Assembly (NCBI RefSeq): GCF_000023105.1
Contig: NC_012669.1
Location: forward strand, 3,907,025 to 3,971,024
DNA: 64,000 nucleotides
Origin: Beutenbergia cavernae DSM 12333
Lineage (GTDB): Bacteria > Actinomycetota > Actinomycetes > Actinomycetales > Beutenbergiaceae
Reading direction: 5' to 3'
A model generated the notes under the pieces. The model was not told where the DNA came from. It was given only the letters and a program-made list of their open reading frames with translations, and did not search any database. Positions 36,811 to 43,981 of the stretch are shown piece by piece (position 1 is the stretch's first letter; every line of letters begins with the position of its first letter). The position numbers were made by a program, and so were the translations under genes.

Positions 36811-36901
36811 CGACCCGGACTGTGGCAACAGGGTTCCTCGCGGAACTACTCGGGTTGGGCGGCCCGGATGTTCGAGCATCCGGGCCGTCGTTCTTCGTTT
36901 T
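36811..36901 (+). ncRNA. Candidate small RNA with intrinsic terminator, between PadR and ABC genes
   Basis: On the plus strand, the stem CGGCCCGGATG/CATCCGGGCCG (36860-36887, loop TTCGAG, 11 perfect pairs) is followed by a T-rich tail TCGTTCTTCGTTTT. That is the only convincing intrinsic terminator in the window. A second stem GTTCC-TCGC-GGAAC lies before it (36833-36846), and TAGCAT at 36800-36805 is a -10 candidate without a good -35. No protein-coding gene on the plus strand ends here. A small RNA of about 90 nt, antisense to the PadR-ABC leader, would fit. An alternative is a read-through blocker protecting the ABC promoter. Confidence 0.35.
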
Positions 36902-36937
36902 CGACGGGGGCGACGGGGGCGACGACGGCGTCCGTCG

Positions 36938-37636
36938 TCAGGCGGTCGGGTCACCTCCTCCGGCGCCGGAACGGGGGCGCAGCGCCTCGGGGAGGACGTT
37001 CGCGATCGCCGTGCCGATCTCCTCGGCGGTGGCGCCCGAGGTTCGCAGGCGGTGCATCTCGCGCCAGCCGTCCTGGCCTTCGACGTCGCCGCGACCCAGG
37101 CGCTCGACCAGTGCGTGCACCCAGTCGCGCTCCGCCTGGATCATGGCCACCCGGTAGTCGGACTCGATCGTGAACACCTCCGGCAGTCCGATCGCAGCGG
37201 TCTCCGCGAGCGCCGCCCGCCGGGTGTCGAGATCCGCATCGAGCGCAGCGACCCGAGAGCGCAGGAGCGCCGCGACCTCGTCCGGGGAGAGCATCGGCAC
37301 GAGGGAGAGGCCGGCCTCGACGTCCGGGTACTCACGCGTGGGGACGGCGAGGATCTCGCGCAGCCACGAGATCGCCTCCGAGCGGCCCTGCTGGGTGATC
37401 TCGTACACGACGCGCTCGGGACGGTTTCCCTCCCGCTCCGCGCGAGCCTCGGTGATGAGGCCGTGCTTCTGCAGTGACTTGATGACGGAGTACAGCGACC
37501 CGAAGTTGAGGCGGATCGAGTCGTCCTTGCCTCGCTCACGCAGCGTGGTGGTGATCTCGTAGGGGTACATGGGCCGCTCGTACAGGCACGAGAGCACGGC
37601 CAGCGCCAGAGGGTTGGAGATCGGTCGCCGTGCCAT
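36938..37636 (-). CDS. PadR-family transcriptional regulator
   Basis: A 232-residue regulator. The N-terminal winged HTH has the PadR signature LALAVLSCLYERPMYPYEIT, FGSLYSVIKSLQKHGLI and RVVYEITQQGR. The C-terminal helical domain of ~130 residues mediates dimerisation. GAGGGAGG precedes ATG 37636. Three 14-bp-spaced direct repeats lie upstream, a possible autoregulatory site. The DrrAB-type exporter follows on the same strand, the classical gene pair for a drug-responsive PadR repressor. Confidence 0.92.
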   Translation of the reverse strand: MARRPISNPLALAVLSCLYERPMYPYEITTTLRERGKDDSIRLNFGSLYSVIKSLQKHGLITEARAEREGNRPERVVYEITQQGRSEAISWLREILAVPTREYPDVEAGLSLVPMLSPDEVAALLRSRVAALDADLDTRRAALAETAAIGLPEVFTIESDYRVAMIQAERDWVHALVERLGRGDVEGQDGWREMHRLRTSGATAEEIGTAIANVLPEALRPRSGAGGGDPTA

Positions 37637-37652
37637 GGGTCCTCCCTCACTC

Positions 37653-37689
37653 AATCACTCGGGGACGATTACTCGACTCAGAGTACTCG
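37653..37689. promoter_or_regulatory. Three 14-bp-phased direct repeats upstream of padR-type gene
   Basis: On the minus strand the 9-mers CGAGTACTC, CGAGTAATC and CGAGTGATT start 14 bp apart (plus coordinates 37681, 37667, 37653). The first contains the palindrome GAGTACTC. They lie 17-53 bp before the PadR start, over the expected promoter. Binding by the PadR protein itself is likely but unproven. Confidence 0.5.
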
Positions 37690-37782
37690 TGCTCGAGCGA
37701 TGAGGCAACCACGACTCGACGACGGCGTCGCGCCCGTTTCGCTGGCGAGATGGTGGACGGCGCGCGCGGCGTGACCGACCCC

Positions 37783-37824
37783 GGGACCGGGACCGGGACC
37801 GGGACCGGGACCGGGACCGGGACT
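37783..37824 (+). repeat. Hexanucleotide array (GGGACC)6 plus GGGACT in a promoter
   Basis: Six perfect GGGACC units are followed by GGGACT, whose last base is the first base of the TAGGGT -10 box. The array fills the spacer and -35 region of the downstream kinase gene. Slipped-strand changes would move any upstream element by 6 bp per unit. Confidence 0.85.
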
Positions 37825-37829
37825 AGGGT
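37824..37829 (+). promoter_or_regulatory. -10 box (TAGGGT) for leaderless kinase gene
   Basis: TAGGGT is separated from GTG 37836 by six bases (CGCGGC). No Shine-Dalgarno sequence is present. The -35 region is occupied by the hexanucleotide array. Confidence 0.45.
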
Positions 37830-37835
37830 CGCGGC

Positions 37836-38366
37836 GTGCTCATCGCGATGGCAGGCCTGCCCGGCGCCGGGAAGTCGTACGTCGCGGCGCGGATCGCCGA
37901 GGCGACGGCCGCCGTCGTCGTCAGCGTCGACCCGATCGAGGCGGCGATGTGGCACGCCGGGGTCGGCGGTCCAGACCGGCCCGACGTCCCCACCGGGTAC
38001 GCGGCCTACGTCGTCGCCGAGACCGTCGCCGAACAGGCTCTGCGGGGCGGGGCGGGTGTCGTCGTCGACGCCGTCAACGCCGTCGAACCGGCGCGCGCGC
38101 AGTGGCGCGGGCTCGCCGCGCGCACCGGCGTGCCCCTGATCTTCGTCGAGGTCGTGTGCTCCGACGCCGCGACGCACCGATCGCGCCTCGAGGCACGGCG
38201 GCGCGACATCCCGGGTTTCCCCGAGCCGACGTGGGACGACGTGGCCTCGCGTCAGGTCGACGCATGGACCCACGAGCGCGTCGTCGTCGACACCGCCGGC
38301 GATCCCCGCCGGGTCGACGACGACGTCGCTCGCCTCGTGTGCGACCTTCGCACGCGGCGCGCCTGA
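37836..38366 (+). CDS. Small P-loop kinase-like ATPase (AAA_33 type)
   Basis: A 176-residue P-loop NTPase with Walker A IAMAGLPGAGKSYVA at the very N-terminus, a possible base-binding or acidic motif VVSVDPIEAAMW, and VVVDAVNAVEPAR at the position of Walker B. It resembles the small kinases of the AAA_33 group, which phosphorylate nucleosides, polynucleotides or small molecules. GTG 37836 lies 6 nt after a TAGGGT -10, so it is likely leaderless. It stands alone, convergent to the FMN reductase. The substrate is unknown. Confidence 0.75.
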   Translation: MLIAMAGLPGAGKSYVAARIAEATAAVVVSVDPIEAAMWHAGVGGPDRPDVPTGYAAYVVAETVAEQALRGGAGVVVDAVNAVEPARAQWRGLAARTGVPLIFVEVVCSDAATHRSRLEARRRDIPGFPEPTWDDVASRQVDAWTHERVVVDTAGDPRRVDDDVARLVCDLRTRRA

Positions 38367-38374
38367 CGCGCCGA

Positions 38375-38421
38375 GCGGCCGGGCCTGACCGGGCGGCCGG
38401 GCCCGAGCGGGCGGCCGGGCC
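38375..38421. repeat. Three copies of GCGGCCGGGCC at 18-bp spacing between convergent genes
   Basis: GCGGCCGGGCC starts at 38375, 38393 and 38411. The array fills the 55-bp space between the kinase stop and the FMN reductase stop. GGCCGGGCC can form small hairpins, so it may help end both transcripts. Confidence 0.55.
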
Positions 38422-39015
38422 TTAGCGGGAGGCGCCCGCCGCGACGGGCTCGCGCGCAGCCTCGCGCAGGGGCGCGAGCGCCTCGCTCCACGCCACGACC
38501 TGGTCGAGCAGCGTCTCGACGGCCGCCTCCTGGGCCGGCTGCGGCGTCAGCGTCGCGAACGCCTCGAAGTCGGTATAGAGCGACAGCGCCACCTGGGCCT
38601 GGACGTCGGCGAGCTGCAGCTCGCCGGCCACCAGGCGGAGCTGCTCGACGGCCCGCGCCCCGCCGACGGCGCCGTACCCGACGAACCCGACCGCCTTGTT
38701 GGCCCACTCGTGGAACAGGAAGTCGAGGGCGTTCTTGAGCACGGCCGGAGGCGCGTGGTTGTACTCGGGCGTGACGATGACGAAGCCGTCGAACCGGCTG
38801 ATGTGCGCCGACCACTGACGCGTGTGCTCGCGCTCGTACTGGACGAGCCGGGGCGGCATCGCCTCGTCCAGGTGCGGCAGGGGGTGGTCGACGAGATCGA
38901 TGATCTCGAACGTCGCGTCGTGCCGCTTCGACGCCTGGTCGAGCACCCAGTGCGCGACGTCCGCGCCGCGCCGTCCGGGCCGCGTGCTGCCGATGATGAT
39001 GCCGATGTGGACCAT
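38422..39015 (-). CDS. NADPH-dependent FMN reductase (flavodoxin-like)
   Basis: A 197-residue flavodoxin-fold reductase with the FMN phosphate loop IGIIIGSTRPGRRGADVA at the N-terminus and the isoalloxazine-contacting VTPEYNHAPPAVLKNALDFL. It reduces FMN, quinones or azo dyes with NAD(P)H. It is divergent from a MarR regulator across an intergenic region holding two dyads, so it is probably under MarR control, as with quinone- or oxidant-inducible reductases. The length fits the family. Confidence 0.9.
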   Translation of the reverse strand: MVHIGIIIGSTRPGRRGADVAHWVLDQASKRHDATFEIIDLVDHPLPHLDEAMPPRLVQYEREHTRQWSAHISRFDGFVIVTPEYNHAPPAVLKNALDFLFHEWANKAVGFVGYGAVGGARAVEQLRLVAGELQLADVQAQVALSLYTDFEAFATLTPQPAQEAAVETLLDQVVAWSEALAPLREAAREPVAAGASR

Positions 39016-39033
39016 GAGTCCCGCTCTCTTTCG

Positions 39034-39063
39034 TGACGTGTCACCTATGTAGGTGATGCGTCA
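39034..39063. promoter_or_regulatory. Nested 30-bp palindrome, probable MarR operator
   Basis: The outer arms TGACG and CGTCA enclose the inner perfect dyad CACCTA-TG-TAGGTG, all on one axis. It lies between the FMN reductase start and the MarR gene, 19 bp from the reductase ATG. Confidence 0.6.
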
Positions 39064-39078
39064 CCGTACCTCATCAAC

Positions 39079-39090
39079 GTGACACGTCAC
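39079..39090. promoter_or_regulatory. Second dyad GTGAC-AC-GTCAC in the MarR promoter
   Basis: The 12-bp dyad repeats the TGAC/GTCA arms of the 39034-39063 palindrome. It is centred near -27 relative to the predicted leaderless start of the MarR gene, so binding would block its promoter. Confidence 0.5.
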
Positions 39091-39099
39091 GCTCTCGCG

Positions 39100-39105
39100 T
39101 ACACT
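39100..39105 (+). promoter_or_regulatory. -10 box (TACACT) for leaderless marR-type gene
   Basis: TACACT ends 6 nt before ATG 39112, with no Shine-Dalgarno sequence. Confidence 0.5.
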
Positions 39106-39111
39106 TTCCGG

Positions 39112-39567
39112 ATGGCGAGACGACCCGTGCTCAGCGACTCCGAGCGCGAGACCTGGACGACGTACATCACCGCGGCCACCCGGCTGCAGCGCGCGATCGA
39201 CGTCGACCTGCAGTCCCGCTCCGGGATCTCCGCATCCGAGTTCGAGATCCTCAGCTCTCTGTGGGACGCCGCCGAGCACCGCCTGCGGATCTCGGAGCTC
39301 GCCGCGCGCATCGACTGGGAGCGCAGCCGCGTGTCGCACCTCGTGAAGCGCATGTCCGGACGCGGCCTGCTCGAGCTGGCCAGCTGCGACGAGGACGGAC
39401 GCGGGACGTGGGTGCTCCTCACGCGCGAGGGCCGGCTCGTCCTGCTGCGCGCCCTCCGCGGACACGTCGAGTTCCTGCGCCAGAGCTTCTTCGACTCCGT
39501 CGAACCTGACCAGCGCGAGGCGCTCACCGCGGTCTCCCGGCGGATCCTGGACGCCGTGGAGCCCTGA
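39112..39567 (+). CDS. MarR-family transcriptional regulator
   Basis: A 151-residue winged-helix regulator: LQSRSGISASEFEILSSLW, RISELAARIDWERSRVSHLVK (recognition helix) and the wing DEDGRGTWVLLTREG. ATG 39112 follows a TACACT -10 at 6 nt; the GTG at 39079 lies within the operator and is unlikely. Two dyads between it and the divergent FMN reductase indicate repression of both genes. It probably responds to phenolic or oxidant ligands, as is common for MarR; this is inference. Confidence 0.9.
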   Translation: MARRPVLSDSERETWTTYITAATRLQRAIDVDLQSRSGISASEFEILSSLWDAAEHRLRISELAARIDWERSRVSHLVKRMSGRGLLELASCDEDGRGTWVLLTREGRLVLLRALRGHVEFLRQSFFDSVEPDQREALTAVSRRILDAVEP

Positions 39568-39598
39568 GGCTGCGCCCGTGGGCTCGGTCTCCGGGGGC

Positions 39599-40756
39599 TC
39601 AGTCGACGAGCACGCGGTCCACCTGGTGGGCGCGGAGATACGCCCAGTCGTACTCGATGCCCAGGCCCGGGCCTTCCGGGACGGCGACGCAGCCGTCCTC
39701 CCCCACGGCTGACGCGTCCTCCACGTAGTCGCCGGCGTACACCGGCGGGTGGAGCGGGTTCCCGCTCGTGGGATCGAGCAGACCCAGCTCGTAGTAGTTC
39801 GTGTTGCGGATCGCCGCCATGCAGTGCCGTTGGGCGGGACCCGAGGCGTGGACCTCCAGGTCCAGCCCGATCGATTCCGCCGCGTGCGCCGTCTTCATCA
39901 CGCCCGTGATGCCCATGTCCAGCTCGGGGTCCGCGCGCAGGAAGTCAGATCCTCCGCCGAGCGCCACCGCCATCCGCTGGTCCAGCCCACGGACGAACTC
40001 CGTGATGAGCACCGGCGTGCGGATCCGCTCCCGGAGGATGCGGTGCGCGAACGGGGCGTCGGCGCGCATGGGATCCTCGAGCCAGAACGCACCCACGTCG
40101 TCGCAGGCACGCCCCAGCTCGAGCGCCTGGGCGAGCGTCGGCAGCCCGTTCCCGGGGTCCGTCATGACGTGCATCTCCCCCGCCGCCCCGTCCGCGCTCG
40201 CCCGTAGCGCGGCGATCTCCTCCCGCAGGCCGGCGTTCACCGGGCCGTGCAGCTTGAACCCCGGGAAGCCGAGCTCGCGGCACTCCCGCGCGAACTCCGC
40301 GTACGTCTCGGGTGAGCTCAGCGTCCCCAGTCCACCGCCGCCCGAGAGGGTCGACGCGTAGGCGGGCAGCCTCGTCCGGTACCGCCCGAGCATCGCGCTC
40401 ACGGACATGCCGGCCCGGCGGCCGGCAAGGTCCCAGAGCGCGATGTCGATCGCGCCGGCACCGATGCGGTCCGTCTTGGCGAAAGACTCGTTCGCCCGGT
40501 CCCACACGAGCTCCCGGTCGTCGCTGGACATCCCGACGAGCGAACGCGCGAGCGCCTTCGTGACCGTGACCCCGAACGGGGGCGCCGACCACAACGGGGC
40601 GTACGACCCGACGGCACCGGAGGAGTCGGTGATGCTCACGACGAACCTGCGCTGCGTGCGCGTCGTCGGCACCGCGAGCCTGCGCCCGGCGGCGTCGAAC
40701 CCGATGGGGACGTGGTGCTCGTACTCCACGACCTCGACGGACGTGATGCGGGACAT
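39599..40756 (-). CDS. Enolase-superfamily (mandelate racemase-like) sugar-acid dehydratase/racemase
   Basis: A 385-residue protein with the MR/MLE capping domain and barrel. GAGAIDIALWDLAGRRAGM is the family signature. Metal ligands are in MTDPGNGLP (Asp), FWLEDPMR (Glu) and VLITEFVRG (Glu), with a His in LEVHASGPAQ near the end of the barrel. The base position reads GFKLHG, so the usual KxK dyad of mandelate racemase is KxH here. It probably dehydrates or epimerises an aldonic or uronic acid brought in by the ABC importer encoded upstream. GAGAGG precedes ATG 40756. It is the last gene of the operon. Confidence 0.83.
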   Translation of the reverse strand: MSRITSVEVVEYEHHVPIGFDAAGRRLAVPTTRTQRRFVVSITDSSGAVGSYAPLWSAPPFGVTVTKALARSLVGMSSDDRELVWDRANESFAKTDRIGAGAIDIALWDLAGRRAGMSVSAMLGRYRTRLPAYASTLSGGGGLGTLSSPETYAEFARECRELGFPGFKLHGPVNAGLREEIAALRASADGAAGEMHVMTDPGNGLPTLAQALELGRACDDVGAFWLEDPMRADAPFAHRILRERIRTPVLITEFVRGLDQRMAVALGGGSDFLRADPELDMGITGVMKTAHAAESIGLDLEVHASGPAQRHCMAAIRNTNYYELGLLDPTSGNPLHPPVYAGDYVEDASAVGEDGCVAVPEGPGLGIEYDWAYLRAHQVDRVLVD

Positions 40757-40785
40757 GGACGACCTCTCCGCGCGCCAGGGACGCG

Positions 40786-41637
40786 CTACTTGATGCCGGT
40801 GGTGGCGATGCCGCGGGTCAACGCCCGCTGGGCGAACAGGAACACGATGAAGACCGGCACGAGCGACAGGATCGACATCGCGAACAACGCGCCATAGTTG
40901 CTCAGCCCGGTCGAGTCCTGGAACGTGCTGAGGCCGACGGGCACCGTGTAGAGATCCGGCTTGCTGAGGTACAGCAGGGGCGTGAAGAAGTCGTTCCACG
41001 TCCAGATGAACGTGAACACCGTCGTCACGCCGATGGCCGGGATGCACAACGGAAGGATGACGCGGAAGAACGTCCGGAACGGACCGCACCCGTCCAGAGC
41101 CGCGGCGTCGTCGAGCGTACGCGGTATCCCGCGGATGAACTGCACCATGAGGAACACGAAGAACGACTCGACGGCCAGAAACTTCGGCAGCACGAGCGGA
41201 ACGTACGTGTTGATCCAGCCGAGCGTGTGGAACAGGATGTACTGCGGGACGATCGTGACGTGGAACGGGAGCATGATCGTCGCCAGCATGAGCCCGAAGA
41301 GCGGCCCTCGGAGCCGGAACTGCAGGCGGGCGAACGCATACGCCGCGAGCGTGCAGGACGCGAGATTGCCCACGATGCACAGAACGGCCACGAGCATCGA
41401 GTTCGCCATGAACCGGCCGAACGGCACCGTCAGGGACGTCCAGCCCTCGATGTAGTTCTCGAACGTGAGACCGTCGAAGGAGAGGGCCGCGTCGAGCGTC
41501 GCACTCGGAGTGAGGGACTTCACGAACATCCAGATCAGCGGATAGATCATCACGAAGCCGAAGCCGAGGAGCAGCAAGTGTTTCCACCCCTGGCTCGTCG
41601 CCCAGGTCATCACGGTCGAGGATTGCTCACGTCTCAT
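40786..41637 (-). CDS. Carbohydrate ABC importer permease (MalG-like)
   Basis: A 283-residue permease with about six helices and the EAA-type coupling loop DDAAALDGCGPFRTFFRVILP. It starts MRREQSSTVMTWATSQGW and has the typical MIYPLIWMFVKSL first helix and LSLVPVFIVFLFAQRALTRG end. It pairs with the MalF-like permease, whose 3' end it overlaps by 11 bp, and with the Tat-lipoprotein binding protein encoded upstream. The ATPase is not in this cluster, so a shared MsiK-like ATPase is likely, as usual in actinobacteria. Confidence 0.92.
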   Translation of the reverse strand: MRREQSSTVMTWATSQGWKHLLLLGFGFVMIYPLIWMFVKSLTPSATLDAALSFDGLTFENYIEGWTSLTVPFGRFMANSMLVAVLCIVGNLASCTLAAYAFARLQFRLRGPLFGLMLATIMLPFHVTIVPQYILFHTLGWINTYVPLVLPKFLAVESFFVFLMVQFIRGIPRTLDDAAALDGCGPFRTFFRVILPLCIPAIGVTTVFTFIWTWNDFFTPLLYLSKPDLYTVPVGLSTFQDSTGLSNYGALFAMSILSLVPVFIVFLFAQRALTRGIATTGIK

Positions 41638-42568
41638 AGTGCACCCAGTACTTCGAGGCGATGAAGTTCACGGCGGTGAAGGCGCCGATCACGATGAAGA
41701 GGATCCAGGCCATGGCACTGGCGTAGCCCATGTTGAAGGCCTGGAATCCCGACTGGAACAGGTACAACGAGTAGAAGAGGGTCGAGTCGGCCGGTCCGCC
41801 CGTCCCGGAGCTGATGATGTACGCCGGCGTGAACGCCTGGAACGCGCCGATCAGCTGCAGGACGAGGTTGAAGAACACGACGGGCGACAGCAGCGGCAGG
41901 ATCACCGACCAGAAGCGCCGGAGGGCACCCGCGCCGTCGACCCGGGCGGCCTCGACGAGGTCGTTCGGGATCTGGCGCAGGCCGGCCAGGAAGATGACCA
42001 TCGGCGACCCGAACGTCCACACGTTCAGCACGATGAGCGTGTCCAGCGCGTGCGCCGGATCGGCGATCCAGCCACCCATCGTGATCCCGAACCAGTCGGC
42101 GACCTGCACCACGAGTCCCTGGCTGGAGAAGATCTGACGCCAGAGCACGGCGACGGCGACGCTCGATCCGAGCAGCGACGGCAGGTAGTAGATCGATCGG
42201 TAGATGGCGAGCCCCCGCACGCCCCGGTCGAGGAGCACGGCGATCGCGAGCGCGAACACGAGCTGGAGCGGCACCGACACCAGGACGTACCTGGCCGTGA
42301 CGCCGGCTGAGGCGATGAACCGGTCGTCCTGCGTGAACAGGCGCACGTAGTTCGCCGCGCCGACCCAGGACGGCGTCGAGCCGAGCCGGTAGTCGGTGAA
42401 CGACAGGTACAGCGAGGCCAGCATCGGCCCGAGCGTGATCCCGATGACGCCGATGAGCCACGGGATGAGGAACACGTAGGCGACCGCGCCGCCACGGCGT
42501 CGGGGGGCCCGGGCTCCGGCTCTCGACCGACGGTCGAGAGCCTGAGCCGGGTTGCCGAGGGCGACCAT
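41627..42568 (-). CDS. Carbohydrate ABC importer permease (MalF-like)
   Basis: A 313-residue permease, six helices, with the coupling loop LVEAARVDGAGALRRFWSVIL and the N-terminal helix VAYVFLIPWLIGVIGITLGPML. ATG 42568 follows the TIM-barrel gene stop by 2 bp. Its 3' end overlaps the MalG-like gene. The operon order is binding protein, TIM-barrel enzyme, MalF, MalG, enolase-superfamily enzyme. The imported sugar is unknown. Confidence 0.92.
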   Translation of the reverse strand: MVALGNPAQALDRRSRAGARAPRRRGGAVAYVFLIPWLIGVIGITLGPMLASLYLSFTDYRLGSTPSWVGAANYVRLFTQDDRFIASAGVTARYVLVSVPLQLVFALAIAVLLDRGVRGLAIYRSIYYLPSLLGSSVAVAVLWRQIFSSQGLVVQVADWFGITMGGWIADPAHALDTLIVLNVWTFGSPMVIFLAGLRQIPNDLVEAARVDGAGALRRFWSVILPLLSPVVFFNLVLQLIGAFQAFTPAYIISSGTGGPADSTLFYSLYLFQSGFQAFNMGYASAMAWILFIVIGAFTAVNFIASKYWVHYET

Positions 42569-42570
42569 GA

Positions 42571-43905
42571 CTAGACGCCGACGGCCGGGCTGTCCGCGTC
42601 GAGCGGCTGCCAGAACTCCGCCGTGCCCTCCCACTCACGGACCCCGTCGGCCACGGCGTCGAGCCGCTCCATCGTGGCGCCGTCGTAGTGCCCGAGCGAC
42701 AGACCGTCGGCCCCCGCCTCGACGGCCGCCTTCACGCTCAGCCGGAGGGTCTCCGGTGTGGCGTTGGGACGGACGCCGAGAGCGGCGATGAGCTTCTGGT
42801 CCTCGCGGAGGGAGCGACGCACCTTCATGAGCTTCGACCGCTTCCAGCCGACGCCTTCGAGGGTGCCCCGCTGGTCGGAGTAGTCGGACTCCCGCACCGA
42901 GTCGACGTGCGCGAACGCCGAGCGGAAGTCGAGGCCCGCCTTCTCCGGGTTGGCCATGTACGTGTTGTAACGGAACTCGACGTCCCGGCCCGCTGCGCGC
43001 GTCGCCTCCCGGACCATCCCGAACACCCGGTTGACCGAGCGCTTCCGGAACTGCAGCCAGGCGACGAACGCGTCGTTCTCCAGCAGGAGCGTCGACTGCG
43101 CGACGTTCGCCTCGTCCAGCAGCTGACGCTCGTGCTGGGCGGCGAGCCCGTCCATCCGGGCCATGCTCGCGAGGTGGCGCACCTCGTCGGTGATGGCACC
43201 CCAGTCCAGGCCCTCCGACTCTGCCTGCGCCTTGCAGGCGGAGCAGAAGCACCCGCCCGTCGCGACGTTGAGCCACCCGACCCAGGACTCGTCCACCGGG
43301 CCGAGGGTCCCCGCGTCCGACGTGCCCGGCCCGAACAGGATCAGACAGGTCTGGACGTAGTCGACGTCGTAGTTGAGGACGAGGTCGCGGAACAGGCCGA
43401 CGAGGTAGGTCTGCACCTCCGGGTGGTTGAGGCACGGAAGTCCCCGTCCGCCGGTCCGGCCTCCCCAGACGCCGAGGATCTCCCCGAACACGTCCCGTTG
43501 GAGCACGTGCGGGAACTCCGCCCGGGCCACCGCAGCATCCAGGATGGTGTGCGAGATCTCGCATCCGGTCCGCATCCCGCGAGCGCGGGCGCCGTCGATG
43601 AGGACCTGCAGCCAGTCGGTCCCCTTGAGGAAGTCCCGGTCGCTGGTCAGCGGCTTGATCTCGCCCGGGTACTGCGCGGGATCGGGCTTCCAGTACGCAC
43701 GGCTGTCCTCCGGCATGTACATCCGACGGACCGGGTTGTGCGGGTAGAACCGGGCATGCAGAGGGCGCTTCTCCTCGTGCATGAGACCCACGAGGTAGGC
43801 CGAGTTCACCCGCGATCGGCTCGCGAGCACGTCGAGGCAGTGGTCCACCCCCTCGTCGGCGAGGTCCCAGGCGTAGAGGCTGGCAGCGATCTCGTCCAGA
43901 GGCAT
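42571..43905 (-). CDS. Unrecognised TIM-barrel-like enzyme within a sugar ABC operon
   Basis: A 444-residue cytoplasmic protein with no signal peptide and no family I can name. Stretches such as PCLNHPEVQTYLVGLFRDLV, NYDVDYVQTCLILFGP, GGCFCSACKAQAESEGLDW (a CxCxxC cluster) and RYNTYMANPEKAGLDF look like putative glycoside-hydrolase TIM barrels, in which a CFCxxC segment is common. Aromatic and acidic residues (YPHNPVRRMYMPEDSRAYW) suggest sugar binding. GGAGT lies upstream of ATG 43905. It sits between the binding protein and the permeases, a position that normally holds a hydrolase or other substrate-processing enzyme. Its reaction is unknown. Confidence 0.72.
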   Translation of the reverse strand: MPLDEIAASLYAWDLADEGVDHCLDVLASRSRVNSAYLVGLMHEEKRPLHARFYPHNPVRRMYMPEDSRAYWKPDPAQYPGEIKPLTSDRDFLKGTDWLQVLIDGARARGMRTGCEISHTILDAAVARAEFPHVLQRDVFGEILGVWGGRTGGRGLPCLNHPEVQTYLVGLFRDLVLNYDVDYVQTCLILFGPGTSDAGTLGPVDESWVGWLNVATGGCFCSACKAQAESEGLDWGAITDEVRHLASMARMDGLAAQHERQLLDEANVAQSTLLLENDAFVAWLQFRKRSVNRVFGMVREATRAAGRDVEFRYNTYMANPEKAGLDFRSAFAHVDSVRESDYSDQRGTLEGVGWKRSKLMKVRRSLREDQKLIAALGVRPNATPETLRLSVKAAVEAGADGLSLGHYDGATMERLDAVADGVREWEGTAEFWQPLDADSPAVGV

Positions 43906-43981
43906 CGAACAGGACTCCTTCGTCGGTGGTGTCGGGTGGTGCGGGTCTGAGGGGTGGTGCGGACGGTGCGACGCCGGTGTG

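Noticed and set aside
36804-37157. Small peptide starting MSATRTVATGFLAELLG as a leader peptide
   Set aside because: It has no ribosome binding site, runs through the terminator hairpin into PadR, and has no run of control codons typical of attenuators.
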